DNA of 64,000 nt from Chryseobacterium oryzae (lineage in GTDB: Bacteria; Bacteroidota; Bacteroidia; Flavobacteriales; Weeksellaceae): assembly GCF_022811665.1 (NCBI RefSeq), contig NZ_CP094529.1, forward strand, positions 1,984,001-2,048,000. Reading direction: 5' to 3'. The notes under the pieces were generated by a model. The model was not told where the DNA came from and ran no database searches. It worked only from the letters and a program-made list of their open reading frames with translations. Position numbers and translations under genes: made by a program. This document shows positions 46,124 to 54,761 of this stretch, in pieces. Positions within the stretch are counted from its first letter, which is position 1. The number at the start of each line of letters is the position of its first letter.

Positions 46124-46222
46124 AATTCGTTAATGATAAATGATGAGTGACTATTGAGGAAAATTTTCACTTAGTTTTATGAAGCATCAATAATCATTTA
46201 TCAACATCAATTATAATATATC

Positions 46223-47338
46223 ATGTCAAAAAGAGATTATTACGAGGTTCTAGAGATAAGCAAATCTGCCAGTTCCGAAGAAATAAAGAAAGCATACCGA
46301 AAAATGGCTATTAAACATCATCCAGACAAAAATCCGGGTGATAAAGTGGCTGAAGAAAAATTTAAAGAAGCAGCAGAAGCTTATGAAGTTTTGAGTGACG
46401 ACCAAAAACGTGCTCGATATGACCAGTTCGGTCATGCCGGTGTTGGAGGAAACGGAGGCTTTGGAGGCGGAGGCTTCGGCGGAGGTATGAACATGGAAGA
46501 TATTTTCAGCCAGTTTGGAGATATTTTCGGAGGAGGTTTCGGAGGTTTTGGCGGCGGAGGTGGTCGTCAACAGGTAAAAGGTTCTAATTTGCGAGTTAGA
46601 ATTAAACTGAATCTGGATGAAATGGTGAACGGAACCCAGAAAACTCTCAAAGTAAAAAAAATGAAGCTTGCGGAAGGTGCAACTTCAAAAACATGTCCTA
46701 CATGTAACGGTTCCGGAGTTCAAATGAAAGTGATGAACACCATGTTCGGACAAATGCAGACCCAAACTACCTGCGGAACTTGTCAGGGAATCGGTAAAGT
46801 TGCAGACAAAATTCCGGCAGGAGCCAATGCTCAAGGATTGATAAAAGATGATGAGGAAGTTACAATCAGTATTCCTGCAGGAGCTAGAGACGGAATACAG
46901 CTTAACGTAAGAGGAAAAGGTAACGATGCACCTTTTGGCGGAGTTCCTGGAGATCTTTTGGTTATTATTGAAGAGGAAGCAGATGCTACTATAAAGAGAG
47001 AAGGCGATAATCTTCATCAGGAATTATATATTTCTTTTGCAGAGGCAGCTTTGGGGACTAAAAAAGAAATCCCTACAGTTGGTGGTAAAGTGAAAATTAC
47101 CATTGATGCAGGAACACAATCCGGAAAAATATTAAGATTAGCAGGAAAAGGATTACCAAGCATAGACAGCTACGGAAAAGGCGATATGTTTATTCATATT
47201 AACGTATGGACTCCGCAAAAGCTTACAAAAGACCAAAAAGAATTCTTCGAAAAGCAAATGAACAGCGGAGAAATGGTTGCCGAACCCTCTGGTAAAGAAA
47301 AAACTTTTTTCGACAAAGTAAAAGATTTATTTAATTAA
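46223..47338 (+). CDS. dnaJ: Chaperone DnaJ with half zinc finger
   Basis: J-domain co-chaperone of DnaK, 371 aa. The J domain has HPD in [12 protein letters not shown] (residues about 31-42), then a long Gly/Phe region ([16 protein letters not shown]), then the zinc domain and the two C-terminal beta domains. Only two of the four CxxCxGxG motifs remain: CPTCNGSG and CGTCQGIG, about 27 residues apart, corresponding by spacing to motifs II and III (zinc centre II). Centre I (motifs I and IV) is missing. The trait appears typical of flavobacterial DnaJ. Follows grpE. Confidence 0.96.
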   Translation: MSKRDYYEVLEISKSASSEEIKKAYRKMAIKHHPDKNPGDKVAEEKFKEAAEAYEVLSDDQKRARYDQFGHAGVGGNGGFGGGGFGGGMNMEDIFSQFGDIFGGGFGGFGGGGGRQQVKGSNLRVRIKLNLDEMVNGTQKTLKVKKMKLAEGATSKTCPTCNGSGVQMKVMNTMFGQMQTQTTCGTCQGIGKVADKIPAGANAQGLIKDDEEVTISIPAGARDGIQLNVRGKGNDAPFGGVPGDLLVIIEEEADATIKREGDNLHQELYISFAEAALGTKKEIPTVGGKVKITIDAGTQSGKILRLAGKGLPSIDSYGKGDMFIHINVWTPQKLTKDQKEFFEKQMNSGEMVAEPSGKEKTFFDKVKDLFN

Positions 47339-47344
47339 AAATAG

Positions 47345-47375
47345 GAGGCTTTTTACAAGCCTCTTGTCTATTTTA
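47345..47375 (+). terminator. Probable terminator after dnaJ
   Basis: 7-bp stem GAGGCTT / AAGCCTC with a 5-base loop; the T-rich tail (TTGTCTATTTT) is interrupted. Confidence 0.6.
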
Positions 47376-47476
47376 TCATAAAAAACTTATCCACAAACTG
47401 CGCTAGAAACTACTGAACTCATAAATAGATCTTAGATTTTTTTGTAATTTCGACGCGCAATTTAAAACTATTTCAA

Positions 47477-47827
47477 ATGAATTATCAGCTTCAGCTGCGA
47501 ACGCCCGAGTCTAATCTTACCCTTGTTTTTCATGCTATTGTGTTCGATTCTTTCAAGGTGAATGTTATTGAAAGATATACCGGGAAAGGAACAAAATTGT
47601 GCGAGGTAGTACTTAAGGTAAGAACCTTGGATGACCAAATTGTCCACAGAAAAGACGGATTTATAAAAATAAAGTTGAAAGATGAAGATTTTGAAATGTA
47701 TAAGAACTTAACAAGAACTCTTACTTCTTACGACTACAAAAACAAACTCATCAACAGAAATAAAGCAGATGAAGATTTTGTACATTTTCTGCTAAGGATC
47801 GTTATTATTAATTACGATTTCAATTAA
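47477..47827 (+). CDS. Hypothetical protein, 116 aa
   Basis: I do not recognise the family. The sequence is soluble-looking, with alternating strands (LQLRTPESNLTLVFHAIVF, FIKIKLKDEDFEMY) then a helical end (HFLLRIVIINYDFN), and no signal peptide or membrane helix. The composition (charged Lys/Asp/Glu, few rare residues) and the terminator at 47849-47873 support a real gene. It follows dnaJ after 138 bases but behind a probable terminator, so it is likely separate. Confidence 0.7.
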   Translation: MNYQLQLRTPESNLTLVFHAIVFDSFKVNVIERYTGKGTKLCEVVLKVRTLDDQIVHRKDGFIKIKLKDEDFEMYKNLTRTLTSYDYKNKLINRNKADEDFVHFLLRIVIINYDFN

Positions 47828-47848
47828 AATCATTTCAAAAAATACTTT

Positions 47849-47873
47849 AAAGACAGCTTTTGGCTGTCTTTTT
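47849..47873 (+). terminator. Terminator, probably bidirectional
   Basis: 8-bp stem AAAGACAG / CTGTCTTT with loop CTTTTGG and TTTTT tail. An A-run on the other side could serve the acyltransferase gene. Confidence 0.9.
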
Positions 47874-47883
47874 CAATCCCTAA

Positions 47884-48804
47884 CTAACTACAAAAGATAT
47901 TTAAGTTTTTATTGATAAAAACCAAAACAATACTCACCGGTATTAATACTGATATTAAAATAAGAACTTTAAATGATTTAATTTCTACAAACCAACTCGA
48001 TTTCATAATAAAAGGGTGAACAAAATAAATAGCTGTAGATAAATTTGCCAATATTTTGGAACTGCTTTTTACATATCTTTTCTGTGCATACAAAAAAAGG
48101 ATAGGACTGGTAAAAAACAGAGAAAGCAAAATATCTGTATTTTCGTGGCTAATGAATATATAGTTGAGATATGCTTCTAAACCGACCAAAACACACCCTA
48201 TAAAAACCCAAACTGATGAATATTTAATATTGCTAAGGCTTGCCTTTTCTTTATTGATTAAAAAACCAATGCTTAAAAAAGGCAGACAGACAAATAAGAA
48301 ATTACGGTACATCAAATAATTATTCAGTAGAGAATCGTTTGCATTTTTCAGAATATGAAGATTCCCCAATACCTGTATACAGTAACCTGTTAAGAATAAA
48401 ACTGCAATAATCGCCATTAAAACTCCTGAAGACAATTTTCTGAGATAAAAAAGAATAATTCCCGAAAAAAAAGTACCGATTAAGTACCACAAATGATGGT
48501 ATCCGAAAATAATAGTAAGAAGAAAATCATCTGTATTTTTCCAAAAAGAGTAATAGATAGCCATCCAAACAACATACAGCAATAAAGTTCTGAAAAGCCA
48601 TTTCTTCAGTTTTTCTTTATTATCTATATGAAAAAAATAATAACCGGTGATTATTAAAAAAACAGGCACTGCCAATCTAAAAATCCCATTTACCAACATA
48701 TAACTGAGTATAGGATGAGATTCTTTCAGAAAATTCATGTGCAGAAACACAACGAAAAATGCAAGAATAATTTTGAGAATATCAAGAGATAAATTTCTTC
48801 CCAT
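47884..48804 (-). CDS. Acyltransferase 3 family membrane protein
   Basis: Inner-membrane O-acyltransferase (OafA/WecH type) of 306 aa with about ten hydrophobic helices. It begins with the family signature MGRNLSLDILKIILAFFVVFLHM, in which the arginine and histidine are the conserved catalytic-type residues, and includes RLAVPVFLIITGYYFF (the second family motif) and FGYHHLWYLIG. It acetylates or acylates a sugar or lipid; substrate unknown. It ends a minus-strand run mvaD-small ORF-acyltransferase, with only 17 bases to the small ORF stop. Confidence 0.9.
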   Translation of the reverse strand: MGRNLSLDILKIILAFFVVFLHMNFLKESHPILSYMLVNGIFRLAVPVFLIITGYYFFHIDNKEKLKKWLFRTLLLYVVWMAIYYSFWKNTDDFLLTIIFGYHHLWYLIGTFFSGIILFYLRKLSSGVLMAIIAVLFLTGYCIQVLGNLHILKNANDSLLNNYLMYRNFLFVCLPFLSIGFLINKEKASLSNIKYSSVWVFIGCVLVGLEAYLNYIFISHENTDILLSLFFTSPILFLYAQKRYVKSSSKILANLSTAIYFVHPFIMKSSWFVEIKSFKVLILISVLIPVSIVLVFINKNLNIFCS

Positions 48805-48821
48805 TATTGAAGATATTTATT

Positions 48822-48977
48822 TTAAAAAGGCAAAATACTTCTCCAATCCCATCTCCAGCTTATTGTTCTATTTTTCCCCCAAGTTCTTGTAGCTCCTTTT
48901 TCTATAGATATGCTAAAAAACAAAGCTATTAACAAGACAAAAACTGCAATTATAAAAAATTTCTTTTTTCTTACCAT
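48822..48977 (-). CDS. 51-residue Trp/Arg-rich single-helix membrane protein, undescribed small ORF
   Basis: The ORF starts at ATG 48977, inside the end of mvaD, and stops at 48822, so it overlaps the mvaD stop (48971-48973) by 7 bases, the geometry of translational coupling. The product starts MVRKKKFFIIAVFVLLIAL, a basic end followed by one hydrophobic helix (to about residue 23), and ends in a Trp/Arg-rich tail (TWGKNRTISWRWDWRS, then ILPF). It looks like a type I signal-anchor peptide. I recognise no family. Its fit between two genes without gaps makes it plausible but unproven. Confidence 0.55.
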   Translation of the reverse strand: MVRKKKFFIIAVFVLLIALFFSISIEKGATRTWGKNRTISWRWDWRSILPF

Positions 48978-50056
48978 ATCATTACATCTTTCACTACTCC
49001 ATTATTTTGAGTATGCTGCAACAATTCAGATTCTATGAATGACTTTATTTGTTTTTCTGAACCGTCATTTGGGAACAAAAGATGCACATTGGCTCCGGCG
49101 TCTAAAGTGAAAAATAAAGGAAGATGAGTAGATTTTCTGAAATCCCAAATTTTATTGATGACTTCCAAAGTTCCTGTTTTCATCAGAATAAATGCAGGTT
49201 CGCTCATCATCATCATGGCATGGAGAGTTAAGGCCTCGTGCTCTACCAATTGTATAAACTGCTCCATATTTCCGGATTTCAGGATCTCTTTCATGGGAAC
49301 AAAATTTTCTCGTGCTTCCTGAAATCTTCTTTCAGCGTAAGGATTAGTATTCATCAAACCATGACCAACCGTAGAAGAAACACTTTTTACCCCTTCATGA
49401 ATGAGCAAAACCCAATCATTAAAATTTTTAAAAACAGAATGAATCTCATCATCAGAATATTTAACGGCAAATAGATCTGAACTTCCGGACACTTCTTCAG
49501 ATTCTCCCCAAACAACCAAACCACTGTACAGACTTCTGCATGCACTTCCGCTTCCCAATCTTGCTAAAAATGACGCTTTTTTTAGTATAAATGATGATAA
49601 ATCATTGGCAATTGATGAATCTTGGCTTTCATAAGAAAATTGTTCATCCAAACGCATAAGACATTTTGCAATAGCTCCGAAACCTGAAGCTGAACTTGCA
49701 ATCCCTGAACTGTGAGGAAAAGTATTTTCTGTTTTGATAATATATTTTCCTTTTAAAATCCAAGGCAAATATTTTTCGATATTTCTAAAATATTTTTCGA
49801 TTTTTTCGGCAAATTTTAATTCTTCTTTTCCTGCAAGAAAGGTCTGAACTGAAAATGATTCATTTGCTGAAAATTCTATTTGAGTATTGGTTCTACAGTG
49901 ATTCAAAGTATAGCTGATACTCGGGTTTGCAGGGATTTGGTCTTTATATTTTCCCCAATATTTAATTAAGGCAATATTAGACGGGCAGCTTTCTGAAACC
50001 GTTGTATTCTGTATGGTAAAATTTTCTTTTCCTAAAAATTCGTTTGTTGTCATCAT
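48971..50056 (-). CDS. mvaD: Diphosphomevalonate decarboxylase
   Basis: Last step of the mevalonate pathway: ATP-dependent decarboxylation to isopentenyl diphosphate. The 361-aa GHMP-fold protein has the diagnostic CPSNIALIKYWGKYKD near residue 23, the ATP/phosphate loop PHSSGIASSASGFGAIA near 115 and the signature LARLGSGSACRSLYSGLVVW with the catalytic Asp/Ser surroundings. It shares the pathway with mvaS at 9604-10932. The small ORF begins within its last codons and an acyltransferase gene follows. The ATG ATG start leaves the first residue ambiguous. Confidence 0.96.
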   Translation of the reverse strand: MMTTNEFLGKENFTIQNTTVSESCPSNIALIKYWGKYKDQIPANPSISYTLNHCRTNTQIEFSANESFSVQTFLAGKEELKFAEKIEKYFRNIEKYLPWILKGKYIIKTENTFPHSSGIASSASGFGAIAKCLMRLDEQFSYESQDSSIANDLSSFILKKASFLARLGSGSACRSLYSGLVVWGESEEVSGSSDLFAVKYSDDEIHSVFKNFNDWVLLIHEGVKSVSSTVGHGLMNTNPYAERRFQEARENFVPMKEILKSGNMEQFIQLVEHEALTLHAMMMMSEPAFILMKTGTLEVINKIWDFRKSTHLPLFFTLDAGANVHLLFPNDGSEKQIKSFIESELLQHTQNNGVVKDVMIW

Positions 50057-50118
50057 TTAAAAATGTAGAAACTGTATTTCATTAAAATACAAAATTAATA
50101 CTAATGGATTTTTATTTC

Positions 50119-50131
50119 GCCCTTTCAGGGC
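50119..50131. repeat. Small GC-rich palindrome
   Basis: GCCCT TTC AGGGC hairpin in the spacer between mvaD and the acyl-CoA ligase gene, with no T-run on either side, so probably not a terminator. Short GC-rich palindromes like this are common in Bacteroidota spacers. Confidence 0.4.
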
Positions 50132-50157
50132 TCCTCTTTTATGGTTTTATCCTCAAA

Positions 50158-51927
50158 TCAATACATCTTCTCAATAATATCGGCATATTTTTTCAGAACG
50201 ATGTTTCTTTTTACTTTTAAGGTTGGAGTGATTTCTCCGCTGCTGATTTCAAATTCTGCGGGCATTAATGTAAATTTTTTCACTTTTTCAAAATCCGAAA
50301 GAGGCTGCTGAATTTCTTTAATTTTCTCTTTATAAAAATCGATAATTTCCTTTTTATGAACAATTTCTTCCCAATTGGTAAAACTAATTGAATTCTTTTT
50401 TAGATAATCCTTCAAAAATTCAAAATTAGGAACAATTAAGGCAGAAACAAACTGTTTACCTTCTGCAATTAAAACAATTTGCTGGATAAAATTATTATTG
50501 GTAAGAAGATTTTCAATCATTTGGGGAGCGATATATTTACCGTTGGAAGTCTTCATCAGATCCTTTAATCGGTCTGTAATGGTAAGGTTTCCTTCGGCAT
50601 CTATTTTACCGGCATCACCGGTCTTAAACCAACCGTCTTCTGTAAAGACTTTCCTCGTTTCTTCCGGCTGGTTATAGTAGCCTTTCATAATACCGTTTCC
50701 TTTTGCCTGAATTTCGTCATTTTCTCCGATGCGCAGCTCTACTCCGGGTAATGCTTTTCCGCAAGTTCCATGTACAAAATTTCTGAAAGGAAAAGCCGTT
50801 AAAGTTGCGGTAGTTTCTGTAAGCCCGTATCCCACAGTGATATGGATATCTACAGATTCGAAAAACTGGGTAACTTCCGGTGATAAAGAAGCTCCACCAC
50901 AAGGAATAAACCAAAGTCTGCCTCCCAGCTTTTCTTTAATTTTGCTGTAAACCAACAAATTCGCAATGGTTTCTTTCGCTTTTAAGCCAAAAGGAATTTT
51001 GCTTCCTGTTCTTTTATATTCGGCGGTCTGTTTTCCGTTTTGCAATGCCCAACCGAAAATTTTCTTTTTTAAAGGTGAACCTTCCTCTGCTTTATCTAAA
51101 ACTCCTGCAAAAACCTTCTGCAAAAACCTTGGAACCGTACACATCATTGTAGGTTTTACCTCTACCAATTCTTTGGCAATATCTTTAGGATCTTCAAGAA
51201 AATAAACTCTTGCACCGCCATATAAACAAAGTAAACTCCAGCTTCTTTCGAAAACGTGAGTTAATGGTAAAAAAGCTAGAGAAAGTTCTTCTTCGAAATT
51301 TTTAAATTGGTAATACTCAAAATGGGCATTAAAGACATTGATGAAATTTCCGTGCGGAATAACAACTCCTTTAGGATTCCCTGTGGTTCCCGAAGTATAG
51401 ATAATGGTAGCAGTATCATCTTTTTCTCTGGGCGTAAATTCCAGTTTTGATGATGATTTGGCAATAAAATCTTCCAGATAAAAACTGCTGAACTCTTTTT
51501 TAATCCAAACTGCTTTTTTTGATATGATGATAGACTTTAATTCGGTCTCTTCTTTCTGCAAAATTGACAGACAAGCATCGTATTGAATCTGATTTCCTAC
51601 CAAAACCATTTTAGAACCAGAATCCTTCAGGATAAATTCTGCCTGTTCCTGATTATTGGTAGAGTAAATAGGAACCGTAATAGCTCCAATAGACATTATG
51701 GCTAAATCAAAAATTACCCATTCTGCAGAATTATCTGCATAAATGGTGACTCTGTCATTTTCCTCAATCCCCATATTTTTCAGGGAATTGGCAGTTTTAT
51801 AAATAATTTCGCTTAATTTATTCCAACTCAGTTCTTTCCAGCCTGCATCTTTTTTCTTAAAGCCAACTGCTGATTTTAAAGGATGTTTTTCTACATTTTT
51901 TTTGATGATTACCTCTGCAAGATTCAT
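50158..51927 (-). CDS. Long-chain fatty-acid-CoA ligase
   Basis: Activates fatty acids as acyl-CoA via an acyl-adenylate. The 589-aa ANL enzyme has the P-loop TIIYTSGTTGNPKGVVIPHG near residue 170, the YGLTETTATLT motif near 365, the DGWFKTGDAG hinge region and the lysine-bearing C-terminal domain (KTSNGKYIAP). It starts at the last base of the epimerase gene stop (TAATG arrangement), a tight coupling. Bacterial long-chain ligases of this size usually feed lipid synthesis or degradation; which, the neighbours do not decide. Confidence 0.95.
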   Translation of the reverse strand: MNLAEVIIKKNVEKHPLKSAVGFKKKDAGWKELSWNKLSEIIYKTANSLKNMGIEENDRVTIYADNSAEWVIFDLAIMSIGAITVPIYSTNNQEQAEFILKDSGSKMVLVGNQIQYDACLSILQKEETELKSIIISKKAVWIKKEFSSFYLEDFIAKSSSKLEFTPREKDDTATIIYTSGTTGNPKGVVIPHGNFINVFNAHFEYYQFKNFEEELSLAFLPLTHVFERSWSLLCLYGGARVYFLEDPKDIAKELVEVKPTMMCTVPRFLQKVFAGVLDKAEEGSPLKKKIFGWALQNGKQTAEYKRTGSKIPFGLKAKETIANLLVYSKIKEKLGGRLWFIPCGGASLSPEVTQFFESVDIHITVGYGLTETTATLTAFPFRNFVHGTCGKALPGVELRIGENDEIQAKGNGIMKGYYNQPEETRKVFTEDGWFKTGDAGKIDAEGNLTITDRLKDLMKTSNGKYIAPQMIENLLTNNNFIQQIVLIAEGKQFVSALIVPNFEFLKDYLKKNSISFTNWEEIVHKKEIIDFYKEKIKEIQQPLSDFEKVKKFTLMPAEFEISSGEITPTLKVKRNIVLKKYADIIEKMY

Positions 51928-52943
51928 TACTTTGTATTCAGCTTTTTGTCGTTAATATAGTTATTGAGATGAAAGGCGATGCTTTCTTTGATCGGAATAA
52001 ATTGATAGTTCAATTTTTCCTTTATTTTATGATTCGAAATTACAGTCATGGTCGTAATTGCATCAATATTCGTTTTGGTAATCATCCTTAGCGAAGGAAC
52101 CAGCCATCCGAATAGAATGTTCAAAATTCTTCCGAAATTCAACAGAGATTTAGACATTATTTTAGCTTCTTTCAATCCTAGTTTACTTCGAACCTGACCA
52201 GCTATTTCTGTATATTTTTTTCCTTCAGAAATGAGAATGAAGCGTTCTCCGAAAGCATTTTTTTCCATTAAGAGAAGAGAAATTTCTGCAACATCCCTTA
52301 CATCAACATAGCTTGTTCCGCCAGAAAATGTGAAACTGTTTTTTTCAAAAGTCGGGAATATATCGCCACTGCTTTTACCCCAATTTCCGCTTCCTACAAT
52401 CATTCCGGGATTAATGATGATAACATTTAAATTTTCTGCAGAAGCTCTCCACGCTTCCATTTCAGAAAGATGTTTAGAAATTGCATAAGCAGAATGCTCT
52501 TCTTTAGGATTGAAGTCTGAATTCTCATCCAGCTCACCGTTTTCGTTTAACGTATCCAAAACAGCAATAGAACTTACATGAAGAAACTTTTCAACCGAAG
52601 AATTTTCGCAGACATAGAATAAGTTTTCTGTGCCTTTAATGTTGGTATGATACATCTCTTTTTCATCTTTTGGATGAAAGCTTACTTTAGCTGCACAGTG
52701 ATAGACTTCTGTAACATCTTTCAGAGCCATTTCGAGAGAAAAAATATCATCAAAATCTACATCAACCCACTCTATTTTATCAAAAAAAATATTGGGATTG
52801 TCGGTATAGAAGCGGTAAGATTCCTTAACTTCCTGAATATTGCTAGAAGGTCTTTTGGCAGCTCTTACTTTTCTCCCTTTTTTTAAAAGTTCAAGAACGA
52901 TAACTCTGCCTAAAATTCCGGTAGCACCCGTTACTAAGACCAT
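51927..52943 (-). CDS. NAD-dependent epimerase/dehydratase family protein
   Basis: Extended short-chain dehydrogenase of 338 aa. The Rossmann motif is VLVTGATGILGRVIVLELLKKG at the start, a WVDVDFDD for the nucleotide ribose, VYHCAAKVSF, and the catalytic SAYAISKHLSEMEAW with Tyr and Lys of the YxxxK motif near residue 160. The 3-beta-HSD/dihydroflavonol-reductase-like pattern suggests a sterol-, flavonol- or sugar-like substrate, not identified. Overlaps the acyl-CoA ligase start by 1 base, so the two are coupled and may act on the same lipid-like compound. Confidence 0.9.
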   Translation of the reverse strand: MVLVTGATGILGRVIVLELLKKGRKVRAAKRPSSNIQEVKESYRFYTDNPNIFFDKIEWVDVDFDDIFSLEMALKDVTEVYHCAAKVSFHPKDEKEMYHTNIKGTENLFYVCENSSVEKFLHVSSIAVLDTLNENGELDENSDFNPKEEHSAYAISKHLSEMEAWRASAENLNVIIINPGMIVGSGNWGKSSGDIFPTFEKNSFTFSGGTSYVDVRDVAEISLLLMEKNAFGERFILISEGKKYTEIAGQVRSKLGLKEAKIMSKSLLNFGRILNILFGWLVPSLRMITKTNIDAITTMTVISNHKIKEKLNYQFIPIKESIAFHLNNYINDKKLNTK

Positions 52944-53060
52944 AAATTGAAATAAATTTTAATGATTCTGCAAATTTGCGGAAATATAAATTATTAAAGG
53001 CTAAAAGATACAATTTTTAGATTGAATTTATTCCTCATTAAAAAGGCACAGTTTCAGACT

Positions 53061-53846
53061 TTAAATTTTTAAAAATTCTTTTACAGCCGTAGCAAAATCT
53101 ACAGGATTATCTGCCTGAACCCAATGTGCAGCGTTTTTAATTTTCACAAACTGAGCTTTCGGAAACTGCTGTTTAAGTGAAAATTCGTCCTGCGGCAAAA
53201 TATAATTGGACTTTTCACCGGCAATAAATAAAGCTTCACCATTAAAAACTCCAAATTTAATTGCATTAGATACAAACTGATTGTATTTTTCTGAAAGTGT
53301 CTTCAGATTGAATCTCCAGTTCAGCTTTTTAGAATCTCCATTTTCTTCCCAATACAGATTTTTTGCCAAAAACTGAATGGTAGATTTTTCCGGAATATAT
53401 TGTGATAATATGTGCTCTACTTCATTTCTGGATTTTACCTCATCGAAATTTACGGTTTCCAATGCTTTAATAATTCCCTGATGGTGTGGCGGATATGCTT
53501 TCGGACCGATATCTACTACAATTAATTTATCCACTTTTTCGGGATAGCTAATTGCAAACTGCATTACTGCTTTTCCGCCCAGAGAGTGTCCCAAAACATG
53601 GACTTTTTCTATCCTGTAATGATTCATATAATTGGCAATATCGGTAGCCAAATCATCATGAGACATATTTTCTGAGTGGAAACTTCTGCCGTGATTTCTT
53701 AAATCTATTAAATGTACCGGAAGAAACTCGCCCAATTCTTTTCCGAAACTTCCCCAGTTATCCAGCATTCCAAACAAACCATGGAAGACTAAAAGTGGCG
53801 TAGAAGAAAGATTTTCTCCAAATATTTTTGAATGTAAGATTTCCAT
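53061..53846 (-). CDS. Alpha/beta-fold hydrolase, YbfF-like esterase
   Basis: A 261-aa serine hydrolase. Oxyanion region LVFHGLFGMLDNWG near residue 25, nucleophile elbow in VLGHSLGGKAVMQ (Ser about 93), a catalytic Asp in the C-terminal strand region (LFIAGEKSNYILPQDE) and the catalytic His in KNAAHWVQAD. The DLRNHGRSFHSENMSHDDLATD segment is typical of the YbfF/ABHD11 esterase group. Physiological substrate unknown. It is monocistronic by spacing, with 96 bases separating it from pdxJ on the upstream side. Confidence 0.92.
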   Translation of the reverse strand: MEILHSKIFGENLSSTPLLVFHGLFGMLDNWGSFGKELGEFLPVHLIDLRNHGRSFHSENMSHDDLATDIANYMNHYRIEKVHVLGHSLGGKAVMQFAISYPEKVDKLIVVDIGPKAYPPHHQGIIKALETVNFDEVKSRNEVEHILSQYIPEKSTIQFLAKNLYWEENGDSKKLNWRFNLKTLSEKYNQFVSNAIKFGVFNGEALFIAGEKSNYILPQDEFSLKQQFPKAQFVKIKNAAHWVQADNPVDFATAVKEFLKI

Positions 53847-53942
53847 ATTTTTTTATATAAATTTTCAGACAACAGATTTCAGATGACCATTGGATTATTT
53901 TTTAGAAAACGATTACCTAAAATCTAAAATCCGGTATCTCAT

Positions 53943-54662
53943 TTACCATTTAGCCAGTCTTTTGAGATATGACTGTACCGTATTTTCCATTCCCATATAT
54001 AGGGCTTCGGAAACCAGAGCATGACCAATGGAAACCTCTAAAAGATTGGGGATATTGTCTGCAAAATATTTTAAATTATCTAGACTTAAATCGTGCCCTG
54101 CATTAATTCCTAAACCAAATTCTGCTGCTTTTACAGCGGTTTCATAATACGGTTTAATAGCCTCTTCTTTATTAGCCGAATAATTTTTAGCATACGCTTC
54201 TGTGTATAGTTCTATTCTGTCTGCTCTTGCTTCTGCGGCGTATTCTACCATTTCAGGGTTAGGATCAAGGAAAATAGAGGTACGGATTCCTGCATTTTTA
54301 AATTCTGAGATAATTTTTGTAAGAAAATCAAGATGCTTTTTAGTATCCCAACCTGCATTAGAAGTAATCGCATCATCTGCATCGGGAACCAAAGTTACCT
54401 GTTCAGGCTTTACCTCCAGAACCATATCAATGAATTCCCGATGAGGGTTTCCTTCAATATTATATTCTGTGGTTACCAAAGGTTTTAGATCATACACATC
54501 TTTTCTGGTAATGTGTCTTTCATCAGGTCTTGGATGAATGGTAATGCCTTGAGCTCCAAATTCCTGAATTTTAACTGCAGCTTCGGTTACACTGGGCGTT
54601 TCTCCACCTCTTGCGTTTCTTAACGTAGCAATTTTATTAATGTTTACACTTAGTTTTGTCAT
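53943..54662 (-). CDS. pdxJ: Pyridoxine 5'-phosphate synthase
   Basis: Last step of the DXP-dependent vitamin B6 pathway: condenses 3-amino-2-oxopropyl phosphate with deoxyxylulose 5-phosphate. The 239-aa TIM-barrel protein begins MTKLSVNINKIATLRNARGG, with the conserved H-x-R-P-D-x-R-H (ITIHPRPDERHI near residue 45), the Glu/Arg region RIELYTEAYA and GINAGHDLSLDNL, LEVSIGHALVSEAL. The frame is open 15 codons upstream to 54707, but those residues are not PdxJ-like, so ATG 54662 is chosen. Confidence 0.96.
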   Translation of the reverse strand: MTKLSVNINKIATLRNARGGETPSVTEAAVKIQEFGAQGITIHPRPDERHITRKDVYDLKPLVTTEYNIEGNPHREFIDMVLEVKPEQVTLVPDADDAITSNAGWDTKKHLDFLTKIISEFKNAGIRTSIFLDPNPEMVEYAAEARADRIELYTEAYAKNYSANKEEAIKPYYETAVKAAEFGLGINAGHDLSLDNLKYFADNIPNLLEVSIGHALVSEALYMGMENTVQSYLKRLAKW

Positions 54663-54761
54663 GATTGTGTTGGATGATGAATACAATTCAAACTTTGAAA
54701 AATTCATCCTAAATTATATTTAACTGTATTATTTTTTTAAAATTTATTTATCAAATTATGT

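Noticed and set aside
50100..50157. Third copy of the 45-kb repeat near the AGGGCTCC block
   Set aside because: Only a 13-base palindrome is present; neither conserved end (TAGCCC.GAT or GGAAA.AGCTCC) is complete.
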